Source of the DNA: a virus
Strand: one strand, 5' to 3'
DNA: 36,682 nt
Virus record (IMG/VR): IMGVR_UViG_3300025282_000111
Location: 1-36,682 of that record
In this document: in pieces, positions 1 to 7,601 of the stretch
How positions within the stretch are numbered: position 1 is the stretch's first letter
Layout: every line of letters starts with the position of its first letter
Position numbers and translations under genes: made by a program
Notes under the pieces: generated by a model
The model's database searches: none
The model's input: the letters and a program-made list of their open reading frames with translations, nothing else
Told to the model about the DNA's origin: nothing

Positions 1-1
1 G

Positions 2-271
2 TTCTTAACTAAATATCCTATATTAAGAGATGATGATAGGAGATTAATAGTTAATTTATGGACTAAACGTATGGGTGGCTCCGATATAGTAGATCATTTG
101 GGTCCTAATGAAGTAATGAAGTTGATTGCTTCTCCTCAGATGCCTAGTCCTGAATCTATTACAAGATGTAGACGTAAATTACAAGAAAAACATCCTATGC
201 TTAGAGGAGAAATATGGTATAAGCGTCACCAAAGAGCTGAAAATATTAGAAAGGGGATTAGCGCATTATGA
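2..271 (+). CDS. Partial conserved phage protein (3' end)
   Basis: The reading frame is open from the window edge (base 2) to TGA at 269-271, so this is the C-terminal 89 residues of a longer protein. The in-frame ATG at 71 lies inside conserved-looking sequence and is probably not the start. The visible part is basic and helical, with an S-P-E-S-I-T-R-C-R-R-K-L-Q-E stretch followed by H-P-M-L-R-G. I associate that 'spesI.R.RRklQE..P.LR' pattern with small uncharacterised proteins in the replication regions of many phages. The stop overlaps the next ATG (ATGA), so the gene is translationally coupled to the primase-helicase. Function is unknown; a DNA-binding or replication-accessory role is only a guess from position and charge. 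Confidence 0.6.
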   Translation, partial: FLTKYPILRDDDRRLIVNLWTKRMGGSDIVDHLGPNEVMKLIASPQMPSPESITRCRRKLQEKHPMLRGEIWYKRHQRAENIRKGISAL

Positions 272-2031
272 TAAAAGAATTAGCATTTGGATTACAAAAT
301 AGACATCATTTTGTACAAGAAGAAAAAGTATCAGATTGGATGAATATGGGTAAGGATACATTTATGTCTTTATGGGATTATGATGATTATGTAATAGAAT
401 TCACTAAGAAAAAGAATTCTTTATCAGGATATGATGGATTATTGTATATGCCAGACGAACTCATTCTAGATGTAGATGGATCTAATTCAGATAATGCAAG
501 ACAAAAGACCATTGGTCTCACTATTGTATTGAAAGATTTAGAGATACCATACAATCTATACTTTAGTGGTACTGGATTTCATGTTGGTATTCCAGCTACA
601 GCATTTAGATGGAAACCTGATAAAAATCTACATACTAAAGTTAAATTTGCATTGAAATCTGCTGGTATATATGATTATGCTGATCCTTCTGTAACTGACA
701 AGACAAGATTGATTCGACTACTTAATACTAGAAATGGTAAAAGTGGTAAATGGAAGGTTCATATCCCAGATAAAATGATTCATAAACATATAGATCATAT
801 TCTAGAATTTTCTTCTAAACCTCAGTCAGTAGAACCAAGAGAATTAGAATGTGAGCCAGTATTTGATGTTCTAGTTAAGCATACCGATGAAAAGAATGTA
901 TCTGCTGCAAAGTCAATAGGTAGATCTCCAGATTCAGTACATTATCCATGCATACAAACTATGCTAGAGGGTACTAAATTCGGTAACAGACATGCATATG
1001 CACTTCGAGTAGTTGCACATTTCAGATGGTTATATCCAGAAGAAATAGTAAGAATTCTTGCAGAGCATTGGAGATTATCTGTAGATTTACCTGATAAACC
1101 ATTCACTATAGAAGAGATGGATTCTATTATCAATAACTGTTATGAAGGTCATGATGGAGCTGGATATAGATTTGGTTGCGATGATCCTGTTAAGGATTCA
1201 TTATGCAAGAATACATGCAAACTGTACAAATCTAAGAAAACTCAATCAGTCATGACAGCTACAGATATGGATAAAGTAATGTCTGAATTCTATACTACAA
1301 ATCAAAAACCATTAGATTTAGGGGCTATGTATGGACAGAAATTCCCTATATATCCTGGAGAAGTAATTATTCTACAAGCTCCTCCTAAAAGTATGAAAAC
1401 AATGCTATTACAGAATTGGGTTAATCATTGGAAAAAACCAACATACTTTATGGAAATGGAAATGTCACCTAGACAAATATGGTCTCGATTTGTAATGATA
1501 GAGAATGGATGGTCAGAAGAAGAGATTGCAGAGCATTACAAGGGTATGAGAAATGGTATTACTAAAGACTTTTCATGGTTAACTGTAGATTATGGATCTT
1601 GTTATCCAGCTGAATTACAAAAGAGAATATCTATGCTACCTGTAAAACCTGAAGTAGTAGTTGTTGATCATATGGGACTACTCCGTAGTAAACAGAGAGA
1701 TAATAATATGAAAGTAGAAGAGGCATCACAAGGACTAATGGAATTGGCAGTGCAAAACAATATCATTGTCTTTGCTGTAAGTGAAATAACTAAGCAAGCA
1801 TTTCATGAAGGTATGAATATGGCATCAGCTAAGGGTTCATTTCGCATAGCTTACAATGCTAATAAACTGATCTCTGTCAATCCTATTAAAGGGAAAGATG
1901 GACAAATAACACAACTACATGTTAAATCTGAAGCTAATCGTGAACGTGAAACCTTAAATGTTAAGCTTTGGGTAGAGGATGTAAGAATAACTGGAACGGA
2001 GGTATGTGCCTATGAACAGGTCACTAGTTGA
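268..2031 (+). CDS. AEP primase / Fe-S-like / RecA-DnaB-type ATPase fusion (replicative primase-helicase)
   Basis: This 587-aa protein probably primes and unwinds DNA at the phage fork. Residues 1-170 look like an archaeo-eukaryotic primase catalytic domain: L-I-L-D68-V-D70-G, then S100-G-T-G-F-H105, then a basic R-L-I-R segment (147-150) followed by T-R-N-G-K-S-G-K. Residues 225-322 carry Cys228 (Y-P-C-I), Cys304, Cys313 and Cys317 around helical sequence, a spacing like the Fe-S domain of primase large subunits. Residues 345-545 form a RecA/DnaB-like ATPase, with Walker A at 371-378 (A-P-P-K-S-M-K-T) and Walker B V-V-V-V-D467-H. Walker A is non-canonical: Met replaces the Gly before Lys377. 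The start is fixed by the ATGA overlap and an upstream AAGGGG. Domain calls follow motif patterns, not a database search. Confidence 0.8.
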   Translation: MIKELAFGLQNRHHFVQEEKVSDWMNMGKDTFMSLWDYDDYVIEFTKKKNSLSGYDGLLYMPDELILDVDGSNSDNARQKTIGLTIVLKDLEIPYNLYFSGTGFHVGIPATAFRWKPDKNLHTKVKFALKSAGIYDYADPSVTDKTRLIRLLNTRNGKSGKWKVHIPDKMIHKHIDHILEFSSKPQSVEPRELECEPVFDVLVKHTDEKNVSAAKSIGRSPDSVHYPCIQTMLEGTKFGNRHAYALRVVAHFRWLYPEEIVRILAEHWRLSVDLPDKPFTIEEMDSIINNCYEGHDGAGYRFGCDDPVKDSLCKNTCKLYKSKKTQSVMTATDMDKVMSEFYTTNQKPLDLGAMYGQKFPIYPGEVIILQAPPKSMKTMLLQNWVNHWKKPTYFMEMEMSPRQIWSRFVMIENGWSEEEIAEHYKGMRNGITKDFSWLTVDYGSCYPAELQKRISMLPVKPEVVVVDHMGLLRSKQRDNNMKVEEASQGLMELAVQNNIIVFAVSEITKQAFHEGMNMASAKGSFRIAYNANKLISVNPIKGKDGQITQLHVKSEANRERETLNVKLWVEDVRITGTEVCAYEQVTS

Positions 2032-2503
2032 TATTACTCGTGAATTAGTATTAGCAAAGAATGACTATGAGATATTCAATGAAGAAGAGCTTATGGAAAG
2101 AGTCGATGAACTTTTTACAGAGATGCATCAAAAAGAAGATGGGATCTTCTGGATGTATAAAGAAGCAGAAAAAGAGATTGAAATGTTTGAAGAACAAATC
2201 AAGAAATTGAAAACTCATACTGCTGTAATGAAAAGAGCTCAAGAACGAATCAAAATGTTGGTTGTAGGTACATATGCTGAAGTAGAAACTTTACCAAAGC
2301 ATTCTGTATTTAATCCTATCAAAGTATCAACATCATCAGGAGCAGTAGATGTCATAGATGAAGAGACGATTCCAAAAGAATATTGGATAGAAGTAATAAC
2401 TAGGAGATTAGATAAAAAGCGTATATTACAAGAGCTCAAGAATGGAACTACAATTCCTGGAGTACGTCTTGCAAATAATGCTTTTGTTAGAGGATTAAAA
2501 TAA
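2012..2503 (+). CDS. Siphovirus Gp157-like protein
   Basis: This 163-aa protein has an acidic, coiled-coil N-terminal half (about 20-85) and a C-terminal segment. The latter contains K-H-S-x-F-N-P-I-K, then S-S-G-A-V-D-V-I-D-E, I-P-K-E-Y-W, and a run ending K-N-G-T-T-I-P-G-V-R-L. That order matches the phage Gp157 family as I know it, in which a coiled coil is followed by a small domain ending 'iP.eY....dk..ik..lk.G..i.G..l'. Members often sit beside recombination or replication genes, and their biochemical role is uncertain. I chose ATG at 2012 because GGAGG at 1998-2002 is 9 nt upstream; a GTG at 2006 in frame is only 3 nt from it. The gene overlaps the end of the primase-helicase by 20 bp. 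Confidence 0.6.
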   Translation: MNRSLVDITRELVLAKNDYEIFNEEELMERVDELFTEMHQKEDGIFWMYKEAEKEIEMFEEQIKKLKTHTAVMKRAQERIKMLVVGTYAEVETLPKHSVFNPIKVSTSSGAVDVIDEETIPKEYWIEVITRRLDKKRILQELKNGTTIPGVRLANNAFVRGLK

Positions 2504-2674
2504 ATGCATAAACCCTATACATATAAGCAGACAGTCTTTATTCCTAAGTATAAAAAACTTACAATTAAAGGTAGAGAACGTAAATGTGCCTTAGAAGGAT
2601 CAAATAAGGGTAAATGTTGGTGGGTTTATCAATTTTTAATCACTAATCCAAATAGAATGGTAGGGAAATGGTAA
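2504..2674 (+). CDS. Small basic protein, 56 aa, unknown
   Basis: An ATG directly follows the Gp157-like stop (TAAATG), and the frame runs 56 codons to TAA. The product is basic and aromatic-rich, with Lys/Tyr in the first half, two cysteines (C28 and C38) and a W-W-V-Y stretch. A weak AGAGG lies about 10 nt upstream. Its TAA overlaps the next possible ATG (TAATG). The tight fit between neighbours supports it as a gene; I do not recognise the family. Confidence 0.5.
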   Translation: MHKPYTYKQTVFIPKYKKLTIKGRERKCALEGSNKGKCWWVYQFLITNPNRMVGKW

Positions 2675-2760
2675 TGCTGAGGAGAGTCAAAATCCAGGAT
2701 TATTTGCTAGTAGTATGGACTAAACTAGTTTTCAATTCACAGCTTACCTTCCCTACATAA
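2674..2760 (+). CDS. Possible 28-aa micro-ORF
   Basis: This ORF begins at the TAATG junction with the preceding 56-aa gene and ends at TAA 2758-2760, just before the AAGGAG of the next gene. The peptide is basic and then hydrophobic (L-L-V-V-W-T-K-L-V-F). No separate ribosome binding site is visible, so translation would depend on coupling. The stretch could equally be a roughly 90-bp non-coding leader. Confidence 0.3.
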   Translation: MLRRVKIQDYLLVVWTKLVFNSQLTFPT

Positions 2761-2773
2761 ATAAGGAGTAACA

Positions 2774-2869
2774 ATGTTAGATAAAGATCTGAAAGATGAT
2801 TATGGATTCCAATGGATTGACCTTTGGGATAGAACTAAACAAAACAAGGAGACAGAAAATGCCGACTGA
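2774..2869 (+). CDS. Small acidic protein, 31 aa
   Basis: The ATG at 2774 follows a strong AAGGAG at 2763-2768. The frame runs 31 codons to TGA at 2867-2869, overlapping the start of the next gene at 2859. The peptide is rich in Asp, Lys and Trp (L-D-K-D-L-K-D-D-Y-G-F). The good ribosome site and tight overlap are the only support; function is unknown. Confidence 0.45.
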   Translation: MLDKDLKDDYGFQWIDLWDRTKQNKETENAD

Positions 2870-3023
2870 AGTTAAAGAGAAACCTAAAAAGGTAACTACT
2901 CCTAGGTGGAGCATGAGCCAAGATGATTACATTGAATTGCTACAAAGTATTGACACCAATGCAAAAGCAATCAATACTCTTATTGCAGACGTTAAAAGAA
3001 TCAAAATAAGGATGGGACTATGA
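2859..3023 (+). CDS. Small Lys-rich protein, 54 aa
   Basis: I place the start at ATG 2859 (M-P-T-E-V-K-E-K-P) because an AAGGAG lies about 7 nt upstream. The in-frame ATG at 2796 has no ribosome site and lies inside the preceding small ORF. The N-terminus is Lys/Pro-rich and probably disordered. The rest (W-S-M-S-Q-D-D-Y-I-E-L-L onward) is predicted helical. The end overlaps the next ATG (ATGA at 3020-3023). Unknown early phage protein. Confidence 0.55.
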   Translation: MPTEVKEKPKKVTTPRWSMSQDDYIELLQSIDTNAKAINTLIADVKRIKIRMGL

Positions 3024-3310
3024 GTAAACAAAAACATAAAAAGCTGGGATACAAAGAATATGAAGGTCTTTTATCTGAGGCTCACCAGAAGCTTGAAATA
3101 TTAGCTAGTAAAGTACATGAACTACAGACCTATCTTATTGCTTATATAGAATATAGTGGACATAATATATTATTTAATGAATGGATGAATGTCAAGATAA
3201 AAGAAATGCAAGCCGAAATAAAAGAAAAAGAGGAGGCAGAGAATGAATTACGTAAAAATGACAAGTCTGATGGACAACATCTGGAAACAAGTACAGCAAA
3301 CCAGGGATGA
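3020..3310 (+). CDS. Coiled-coil protein, 96 aa, unknown
   Basis: The start overlaps the preceding stop (ATGA) and is preceded by AAGGATGGG. The product is helical throughout: a basic head, a Leu heptad-like segment around 20-40, then a strongly charged Lys/Glu-rich helix (about 58-82). The last 68 nt overlap the next gene, whose strong ribosome site lies inside this one. No catalytic motif is visible. It could be a small structural or regulatory coiled coil. Confidence 0.55.
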   Translation: MSKQKHKKLGYKEYEGLLSEAHQKLEILASKVHELQTYLIAYIEYSGHNILFNEWMNVKIKEMQAEIKEKEEAENELRKNDKSDGQHLETSTANQG

Positions 3311-3557
3311 TGGTCAGAAAGAATATGCTCATGACCATGATAACATTTTTGCGAATTTTGATAGGGTAGGCTCACTACTTTCTATCACTCCAGAGAAAAC
3401 CCTAATGGTATACCTCCTAAAGCATATTGATGGAATAACTGCCTACCTAGCTGGACATAAATCACAAAGAGAAGATGTTCGAGGGAGGATAAAGGATGCA
3501 ATTGTGTATCTTATACTCCTTTGGGCTATGGTGGAGGAAAGAGATGAAAAAGTATGA
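3243..3557 (+). CDS. Nmad1/DUF1599-like protein, 104 aa
   Basis: Residues 18-100 contain T-R-D-D-G-Q-K-E-Y-A, then N-I-F-A-N-F-D-R, Y-L-L-K-H-I-D-G-I and R-E-D-V-R-G-R-I-K-D-A-I-V-Y-L. This all-helical order, with the ending 'R..D...Y..L', fits the phage family called nucleotide modification associated domain 1 (DUF1599). That family is proposed to act in base modification or nucleotide handling; its biochemistry is unproven. The start is well supported by GAGGAGG 6 nt upstream of ATG 3243, despite the 68-nt overlap with the previous gene. Family assignment is from pattern memory and needs a profile search. Confidence 0.55.
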   Translation: MNYVKMTSLMDNIWKQVQQTRDDGQKEYAHDHDNIFANFDRVGSLLSITPEKTLMVYLLKHIDGITAYLAGHKSQREDVRGRIKDAIVYLILLWAMVEERDEKV

Positions 3558-3735
3558 AAAGGTAGGATCTGGGTATGCTAATAAGAATCCAAAGCATACA
3601 CCTAATAGCAAACATCCTATGTTTACTGGTGAATTAACTATCAATGAAGAGAAGGTAAACATTGCTTTGTGGAGAAATGAGAGTTACGGTAAGGAATCGT
3701 TTTCCATTCAAGCTACAAAAGTGACAGATGAATGA
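3544..3735 (+). CDS. Small single-domain protein, 63 aa (possible OB-like fold)
   Basis: I place the start at ATG 3544 (M-K-K-Y-E-K-V-G-S-G), preceded by GGAGG; an earlier in-frame ATG at 3496 lies inside the previous gene without a ribosome site. The sequence has a polar N-terminus (N-K-N-P-K-H-T-P-N-S-K-H-P), then F-T-G-E-L-T-I, V-N-I-A-L-W-R-N and S-F-S-I-Q-A. This alternation of short strands recalls small phage proteins with 'hP.y.G.i...g....aaW.ke...g..f.sl'. Function is unknown; single-strand nucleic acid contact is a guess from that resemblance. Confidence 0.5.
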   Translation: MKKYEKVGSGYANKNPKHTPNSKHPMFTGELTINEEKVNIALWRNESYGKESFSIQATKVTDE

Positions 3736-3979
3736 GATTAAGAAAAGGTTTGTTAAAATGACATGTAAATCTTGTAATCAAATAACTGTCATGGAATATG
3801 AAGATACTACAGCCGATGAGTATAATAGGGTGCAATTGGGGTGCAATGGTACCTTAAAGGCCGTTTCTCCAAAAAGTGGAGGTACACCCCATCATAAGAT
3901 AAAAGAGGCCTTAAATCGCTTAAAACTCACAATGAGCTATGGAATACCAGATAAGGAGACCTTAAATGACAATAACTAG
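3728..3979 (+). CDS. Small Cys-containing protein, 83 aa
   Basis: The N-terminal part carries C-K-S-C near residue 13 and one more Cys near 39 (L-G-C-N-G-T), recalling half or a degenerate form of a zinc ribbon. The C-terminal part is polar and helical. The gene overlaps the previous one by 8 nt and the next by 14 nt. No strong ribosome site precedes ATG 3728. The in-frame ATG at 3758 (M-T-C-K-S-C) is an alternative with AAGG upstream. Family not recognised. Confidence 0.5.
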   Translation: MNEIKKRFVKMTCKSCNQITVMEYEDTTADEYNRVQLGCNGTLKAVSPKSGGTPHHKIKEALNRLKLTMSYGIPDKETLNDNN

Positions 3980-4169
3980 AAAACAGCTTGATCTAATTGC
4001 TAAGATAGTAACATATACGTACCATGATGAGAAGAAGCATTATGAAGAGACTGCCTCAGAAGAAAGAAAACATCATATATATAAAGATATTAAAGCTATA
4101 GATCAATGGTTATCATCACAATATAGACAACTGGGGGTAGAAGATGCAAAGAAGCGCAAGATCAAGTAA
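3966..4169 (+). CDS. Small helical charged protein, 67 aa
   Basis: ATG 3966 is preceded by AAGGAG at 3954-3959, a good ribosome site. The product is highly charged with many His, Lys and Glu (Y-H-D-E-K-K-H-Y-E-E) and predicted helical; the C-terminus is basic (K-K-R-K-I-K). The last 26 nt overlap the nuclease gene. I do not recognise the family. Its position just before the nuclease would fit an accessory role. Confidence 0.55.
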   Translation: MTITRKQLDLIAKIVTYTYHDEKKHYEETASEERKHHIYKDIKAIDQWLSSQYRQLGVEDAKKRKIK

Positions 4170-4524
4170 GGCTAAAGGACGTAGACTTCAGAATTATGTA
4201 AGAGATATGCTAAGAGATGTATACACGCAGTTGCATCCTGATGATATAAAGTCCCAGACAATGGGCATGACAGGTGAAGATATCGTCAGAACTCCAGCAG
4301 CTAAAGAAGTATGCACATTCAGCTTTGAGTGTAAAAATGTAGAAAGATTGCAAATATGGAAGGCTATAGAGCAGTGTGAAGCTAATAGGCCTGACTGTAG
4401 CGCATCAGCTATAGTCTTTAAAAAGAATGGTAAAGAGCCATACGTAGCAATACCCTTTACCGTATTTTGTGACATGCTACAAGCTGAAAATAAAACCAAG
4501 GAGAATAATGGATCTTATAAATAA
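4144..4524 (+). CDS. PD-(D/E)XK nuclease, Holliday-junction-resolvase-like
   Basis: This 126-aa protein has the layout of small phage PD-(D/E)XK nucleases. It opens with a basic helix S-K-A-K-G-R-R-L-Q-N-Y-V-R (8-20). Next is G-E-D46-I, the likely metal-binding Asp, and then F-S-F-E62-C-K64-N-V-E, the E-x-K core strand. I-W-K-A-I-E-Q follows, a helix with Glu and Gln typical of the family. Such enzymes resolve branched DNA or trim replication intermediates, and some act with the packaging machinery. GGGG lies 7 nt upstream of ATG 4144. Context within the replication block agrees. Exact substrate cannot be told from sequence. Confidence 0.72.
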   Translation: MQRSARSSKAKGRRLQNYVRDMLRDVYTQLHPDDIKSQTMGMTGEDIVRTPAAKEVCTFSFECKNVERLQIWKAIEQCEANRPDCSASAIVFKKNGKEPYVAIPFTVFCDMLQAENKTKENNGSYK

Positions 4525-4681
4525 TCCCAAATATAAAAAAGAACTAAAGAAGATTCAAAACATGGATATTCATCATCCAACTTATCCAGTTTTTAGAAAA
4601 ATGGTGATGGATATGGCAGATATAATCAATTTTACAGTTGTAGAAATATTGAAAAAAGAAAGTAGACATTTACCTGATTAA
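4508..4681 (+). CDS. Small helical protein, 57 aa; last gene of the + block
   Basis: I place the start at ATG 4508 (M-D-L-I-N-N-P-K-Y-K-K-E-L) because AAGGAG lies at 4498-4503; the ATG at 4469 is inside the nuclease gene. The product is helical, with M-V-M-D-M-A-D-I-I as its hydrophobic segment. It overlaps the nuclease by 17 nt and is followed by the convergent intergenic region. No family recognised. Confidence 0.5.
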   Translation: MDLINNPKYKKELKKIQNMDIHHPTYPVFRKMVMDMADIINFTVVEILKKESRHLPD

Positions 4682-4898
4682 TTAACAAAAAGTGGGGGCT
4701 AGAAGCAATTTTAGCCCCTGCTATATCAAAGTGGTACTTAATATCAAAAAAAGTGAGAAAGTGCCTTAAACACCCCTTTACGGGCTTAATTCGATGCCAT
4801 AGTGACCTTTCAAAAGTATATACGTAGGGTAGGGGGCCTTTTTAATTAGGTTTTCAATAGTATTTCAGGATCAGATAACTTTTTCGTTAAAAACGATT
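4682..4898. other. Convergent intergenic region between early and late blocks
   Basis: This 217-bp stretch lies between the stop of the last + gene and the stop of the last - gene. It holds a GC-rich hairpin near its left end, runs of T or A on both strands, and a short 5-bp hairpin (TCGTT-TTT-AACGA on the - strand) just past the 896-aa gene. No ORF of useful length, tRNA or long repeat was seen. Confidence 0.6.
4685..4718 (-). terminator. Hairpin terminator of the late (-) block
   Basis: GGGGCTA at 4695-4701 pairs perfectly with TAGCCCC at 4712-4718 across a 10-nt loop. On the - strand the stem is followed after CAC by a run of five T, so it looks like an intrinsic terminator for leftward transcripts. 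On the + strand the hairpin follows the last early gene by 13 nt but has no T run, so it would be a weaker block there. Confidence 0.55.
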
Positions 4899-7589
4899 CT
4901 ATCTACCCCATTCAGACAGTGCATCCAAAGATTCTAAAGCTTTACTATAGTCTAGTTTTTGTGGCGGCTTAATGCCAAGAACTTTTGCAGTCCTCTTCTG
5001 TCGTTCCTTCTTCTGTTTCAAAGTTTCAAAGTATGGTTTGAGAATCTTAGGTCCATGCTTATGTGGATACAATAACATCTGTTCACGTCTCTCTTTTATA
5101 TCACTAGTATTCCATAGCTGTAGATAGTCTTGACCAAGTACAGTCATAAATCCAGTACCATTCTTTAGCTTAGGAGCAGTAGAGAATATAAATTTAGATA
5201 GCTGCATGTTTAGAAGACCAACTGCATCCTTCATACGTCTATCATCTACATCTCTAGCCTTCTGTTTATAGCCCTGCATATATGATATCAATTCATTATC
5301 AGTAAGCTTAGTAAAACCAATCACATTACCTAAAGTAAATAAATCATTGACAAATGGACCTCCAAATGTCCCCAAAACTGGACCCTTACCAAAGAAAGTT
5401 CTCTTTCTTGCTGCTTCGTCACCAGTCATAAAATCAAACAGTTGACCTAATCTTTCATAAGTATCATGCTCTATTAAATTAGTCCACTTGGCATTAGTAA
5501 GTGGTTCTAGGACAGCAGTAGTCAGTGCATAAAGTGAAGCCATTCTATATAATCTAGCTGCTTCAGAACTATTCCAGTCTCCAGCAAGTATAGAATCACC
5601 AGCTTCAGTTGCTATCTTTCTATTATATTCAAAGAAATTAATACCATAGGTAGAGAACTGTCCAAGTATAGATCCTGCAGTTGTCTGGATAGCTTTAGGT
5701 TTAGCAAAAGGACTGTATTCATAATGCAACTCCTTGACCATGTTAGCTGCAAAACGACTAGACCTTCTGTTTATCTCATTTGCTACAGCATCTTCAATCT
5801 TCTGTCCTTTACGAAGACTACCTTGCATTCTCTTCTGGATAAGTCCATCATTATTACTAAGATCCTGATGCATTTTAGCATATGCAATCTTAAATGTAGT
5901 AGCACGGTTAACCTTATTCTCTACCCATTGCATGGGTTTACCACTAATCTTTGCTAACTTTTCTACAGATGACTGAAACCAATCACCATATCCAGGCTCA
6001 TGTCTTACAACTTCCCCATCTACAAGCTTTACATTCTCTAACATGTCTCCAGTATGAGCAATCTCTTCTAAGTTCACAAAGAATACTCCATGTGTTTCCA
6101 TCTCTGTTTTAATCTGATCACCAAGCTGTTTAGATTTTACATAAGTACCAGAGTCTTTCCATGCCTTGGCTCCAAAGTAAACAAAGTTCTGTAAAGACTG
6201 GGTAGCATTACGGGCTACAGTACCTGGACTAAACCCTAACTTCTGAAAGAATTGCCAAGCAGTAATAGTTTTAGCTATATGTGCAAACTTAGAATTCTTA
6301 TGCCTTGCACCTACAGCAGTAGAATGAGTCTCACCAACATATCTAGCCAGGAAGTTAGCCTGTGTTTCTAAGGCAGTACCTTCCATGCCAGAAAGATCTC
6401 TTAATGCATTCATAACATTCTTAGTTGAATGCTGTACATAGTTAAACCTCACAACATCTTTAGCATACTGATCTATTACAGTGATAACATCTTTAGATCT
6501 ACGCTTTACGTCACCCTTAGATAGAAATGTATGTGGATCTAGTTTCAAGTCCTCAACTATAGCATCCATTACCTTATGTATTTCAGGTAAAGATTTTTCC
6601 AATGCTTTACTAGTATTAGAATCATAAATAAGTTCACTGACCTTATTAAGAGCTGGGAAAATACCTAATGCTTGAGTGGGATAAAAGTTTTTCTGCTTTT
6701 GAAATTGATTTAAAATAGCATCAACCTTCTTCTTGGTCTGGTCAAGAGATCCAGTCCTGTTAGCATGTGCACCAAGGATTTCAACATGTGCTTTAAGTCC
6801 ATCTTCAAGTACCTCATAAAGTTTGTCACGCATGCCAGCCTTCTTGCCATTCCTTAGAGTATACTGACCTGCCTCCTGACCACCTACCCACAGTCTGGCT
6901 ATCTGTACTGCAGACGTACCATACTTTTTGTATAAAGAATCTTCCCTACCCTTAGCTACAAATAATTTTTTCGGATCAGTAATTAGATCATAGACAGCTT
7001 GGACTACCTTTACCTCTTCAGTCTTTGTCATTCTTTCAAGATTGTTACGATAATATGCTTCAGCTTTATTTGGATCCTGGGTTAAGAGTTCCTGGAATTT
7101 AGATTCCATCTTCTGGATCTCTTGTTGCGCACTCTTACGATTGATATCAAAGTATCGCATAACACCATCTTCTGTTGCAGCAGTTCGTATCATCTTAGCC
7201 ATCATATCTATATCAGAAGTAAAGGTTTCAAGAGAACCACGATAATGGTTTCCTGTAATAATCATACTATTAAAATACTTTTTAGTCAAAGGATTCTTAC
7301 TTAATATATTCTCTGGAAGATATATCCATTCAGCAAACTTGCCTGGATTTTTCTTTAGATCTTTAGACATTCTTCCTACTTTGCGATCTAATCTTCTAAG
7401 CTGTTTAGCACTAGGAAGACTACCATAATCGAAATCTAATTTGGTCACCTCTTCATAGAATGTTCTCCAATATTTATTATCACCCTGAGTTAATGCTTTT
7501 ATCTCATCATTCTCAGCCCATCTCTTATAAATCCTCATAAGCTCAAGGCCTCTCTCTTTTGCATCCTTACTTTTTGGTACACATGCCAT
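4899..7589 (-). CDS. Large internal virion / ejection-type protein, 896 aa
   Basis: This large, mainly helical, Lys-rich protein lies directly downstream of the giant polymerase-like protein, with only 12 nt between them and a TCTCC (GGAGA on the coding strand) before its start. No catalytic motif was recognised. The middle contains L-G-F-S-P-G-T-V-A-R-N-A-T-Q-S near residue 450. That pattern ('lG..P....N.tQ') is one I associate with large internal proteins of podovirus-like phages. The C-terminal half has moderately hydrophobic helices (for example Y-A-L-T-T-A-V-L-E) and ends basic. By position and size I infer it is packaged in the capsid and ejected with the polymerase, or forms part of the injection conduit. 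It ends the late transcript. Confidence 0.5.
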   Translation of the reverse strand: MACVPKSKDAKERGLELMRIYKRWAENDEIKALTQGDNKYWRTFYEEVTKLDFDYGSLPSAKQLRRLDRKVGRMSKDLKKNPGKFAEWIYLPENILSKNPLTKKYFNSMIITGNHYRGSLETFTSDIDMMAKMIRTAATEDGVMRYFDINRKSAQQEIQKMESKFQELLTQDPNKAEAYYRNNLERMTKTEEVKVVQAVYDLITDPKKLFVAKGREDSLYKKYGTSAVQIARLWVGGQEAGQYTLRNGKKAGMRDKLYEVLEDGLKAHVEILGAHANRTGSLDQTKKKVDAILNQFQKQKNFYPTQALGIFPALNKVSELIYDSNTSKALEKSLPEIHKVMDAIVEDLKLDPHTFLSKGDVKRRSKDVITVIDQYAKDVVRFNYVQHSTKNVMNALRDLSGMEGTALETQANFLARYVGETHSTAVGARHKNSKFAHIAKTITAWQFFQKLGFSPGTVARNATQSLQNFVYFGAKAWKDSGTYVKSKQLGDQIKTEMETHGVFFVNLEEIAHTGDMLENVKLVDGEVVRHEPGYGDWFQSSVEKLAKISGKPMQWVENKVNRATTFKIAYAKMHQDLSNNDGLIQKRMQGSLRKGQKIEDAVANEINRRSSRFAANMVKELHYEYSPFAKPKAIQTTAGSILGQFSTYGINFFEYNRKIATEAGDSILAGDWNSSEAARLYRMASLYALTTAVLEPLTNAKWTNLIEHDTYERLGQLFDFMTGDEAARKRTFFGKGPVLGTFGGPFVNDLFTLGNVIGFTKLTDNELISYMQGYKQKARDVDDRRMKDAVGLLNMQLSKFIFSTAPKLKNGTGFMTVLGQDYLQLWNTSDIKERREQMLLYPHKHGPKILKPYFETLKQKKERQKRTAKVLGIKPPQKLDYSKALESLDALSEWGR

Positions 7590-7601
7590 TATCTTTTCTC
7601 C

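Noticed and set aside
2675-2773. Possible hammerhead-like or other ribozyme (CTGAGGAG followed by an A-rich segment)
   Set aside because: The conserved CTGATGA...GAAA core is not present and I could not build the required stems.
4194-4499. A 101-aa open frame on the - strand opposite the nuclease gene
   Set aside because: The + strand frame has clear PD-(D/E)XK motifs and fits the gene spacing; the opposite frame is a shadow.
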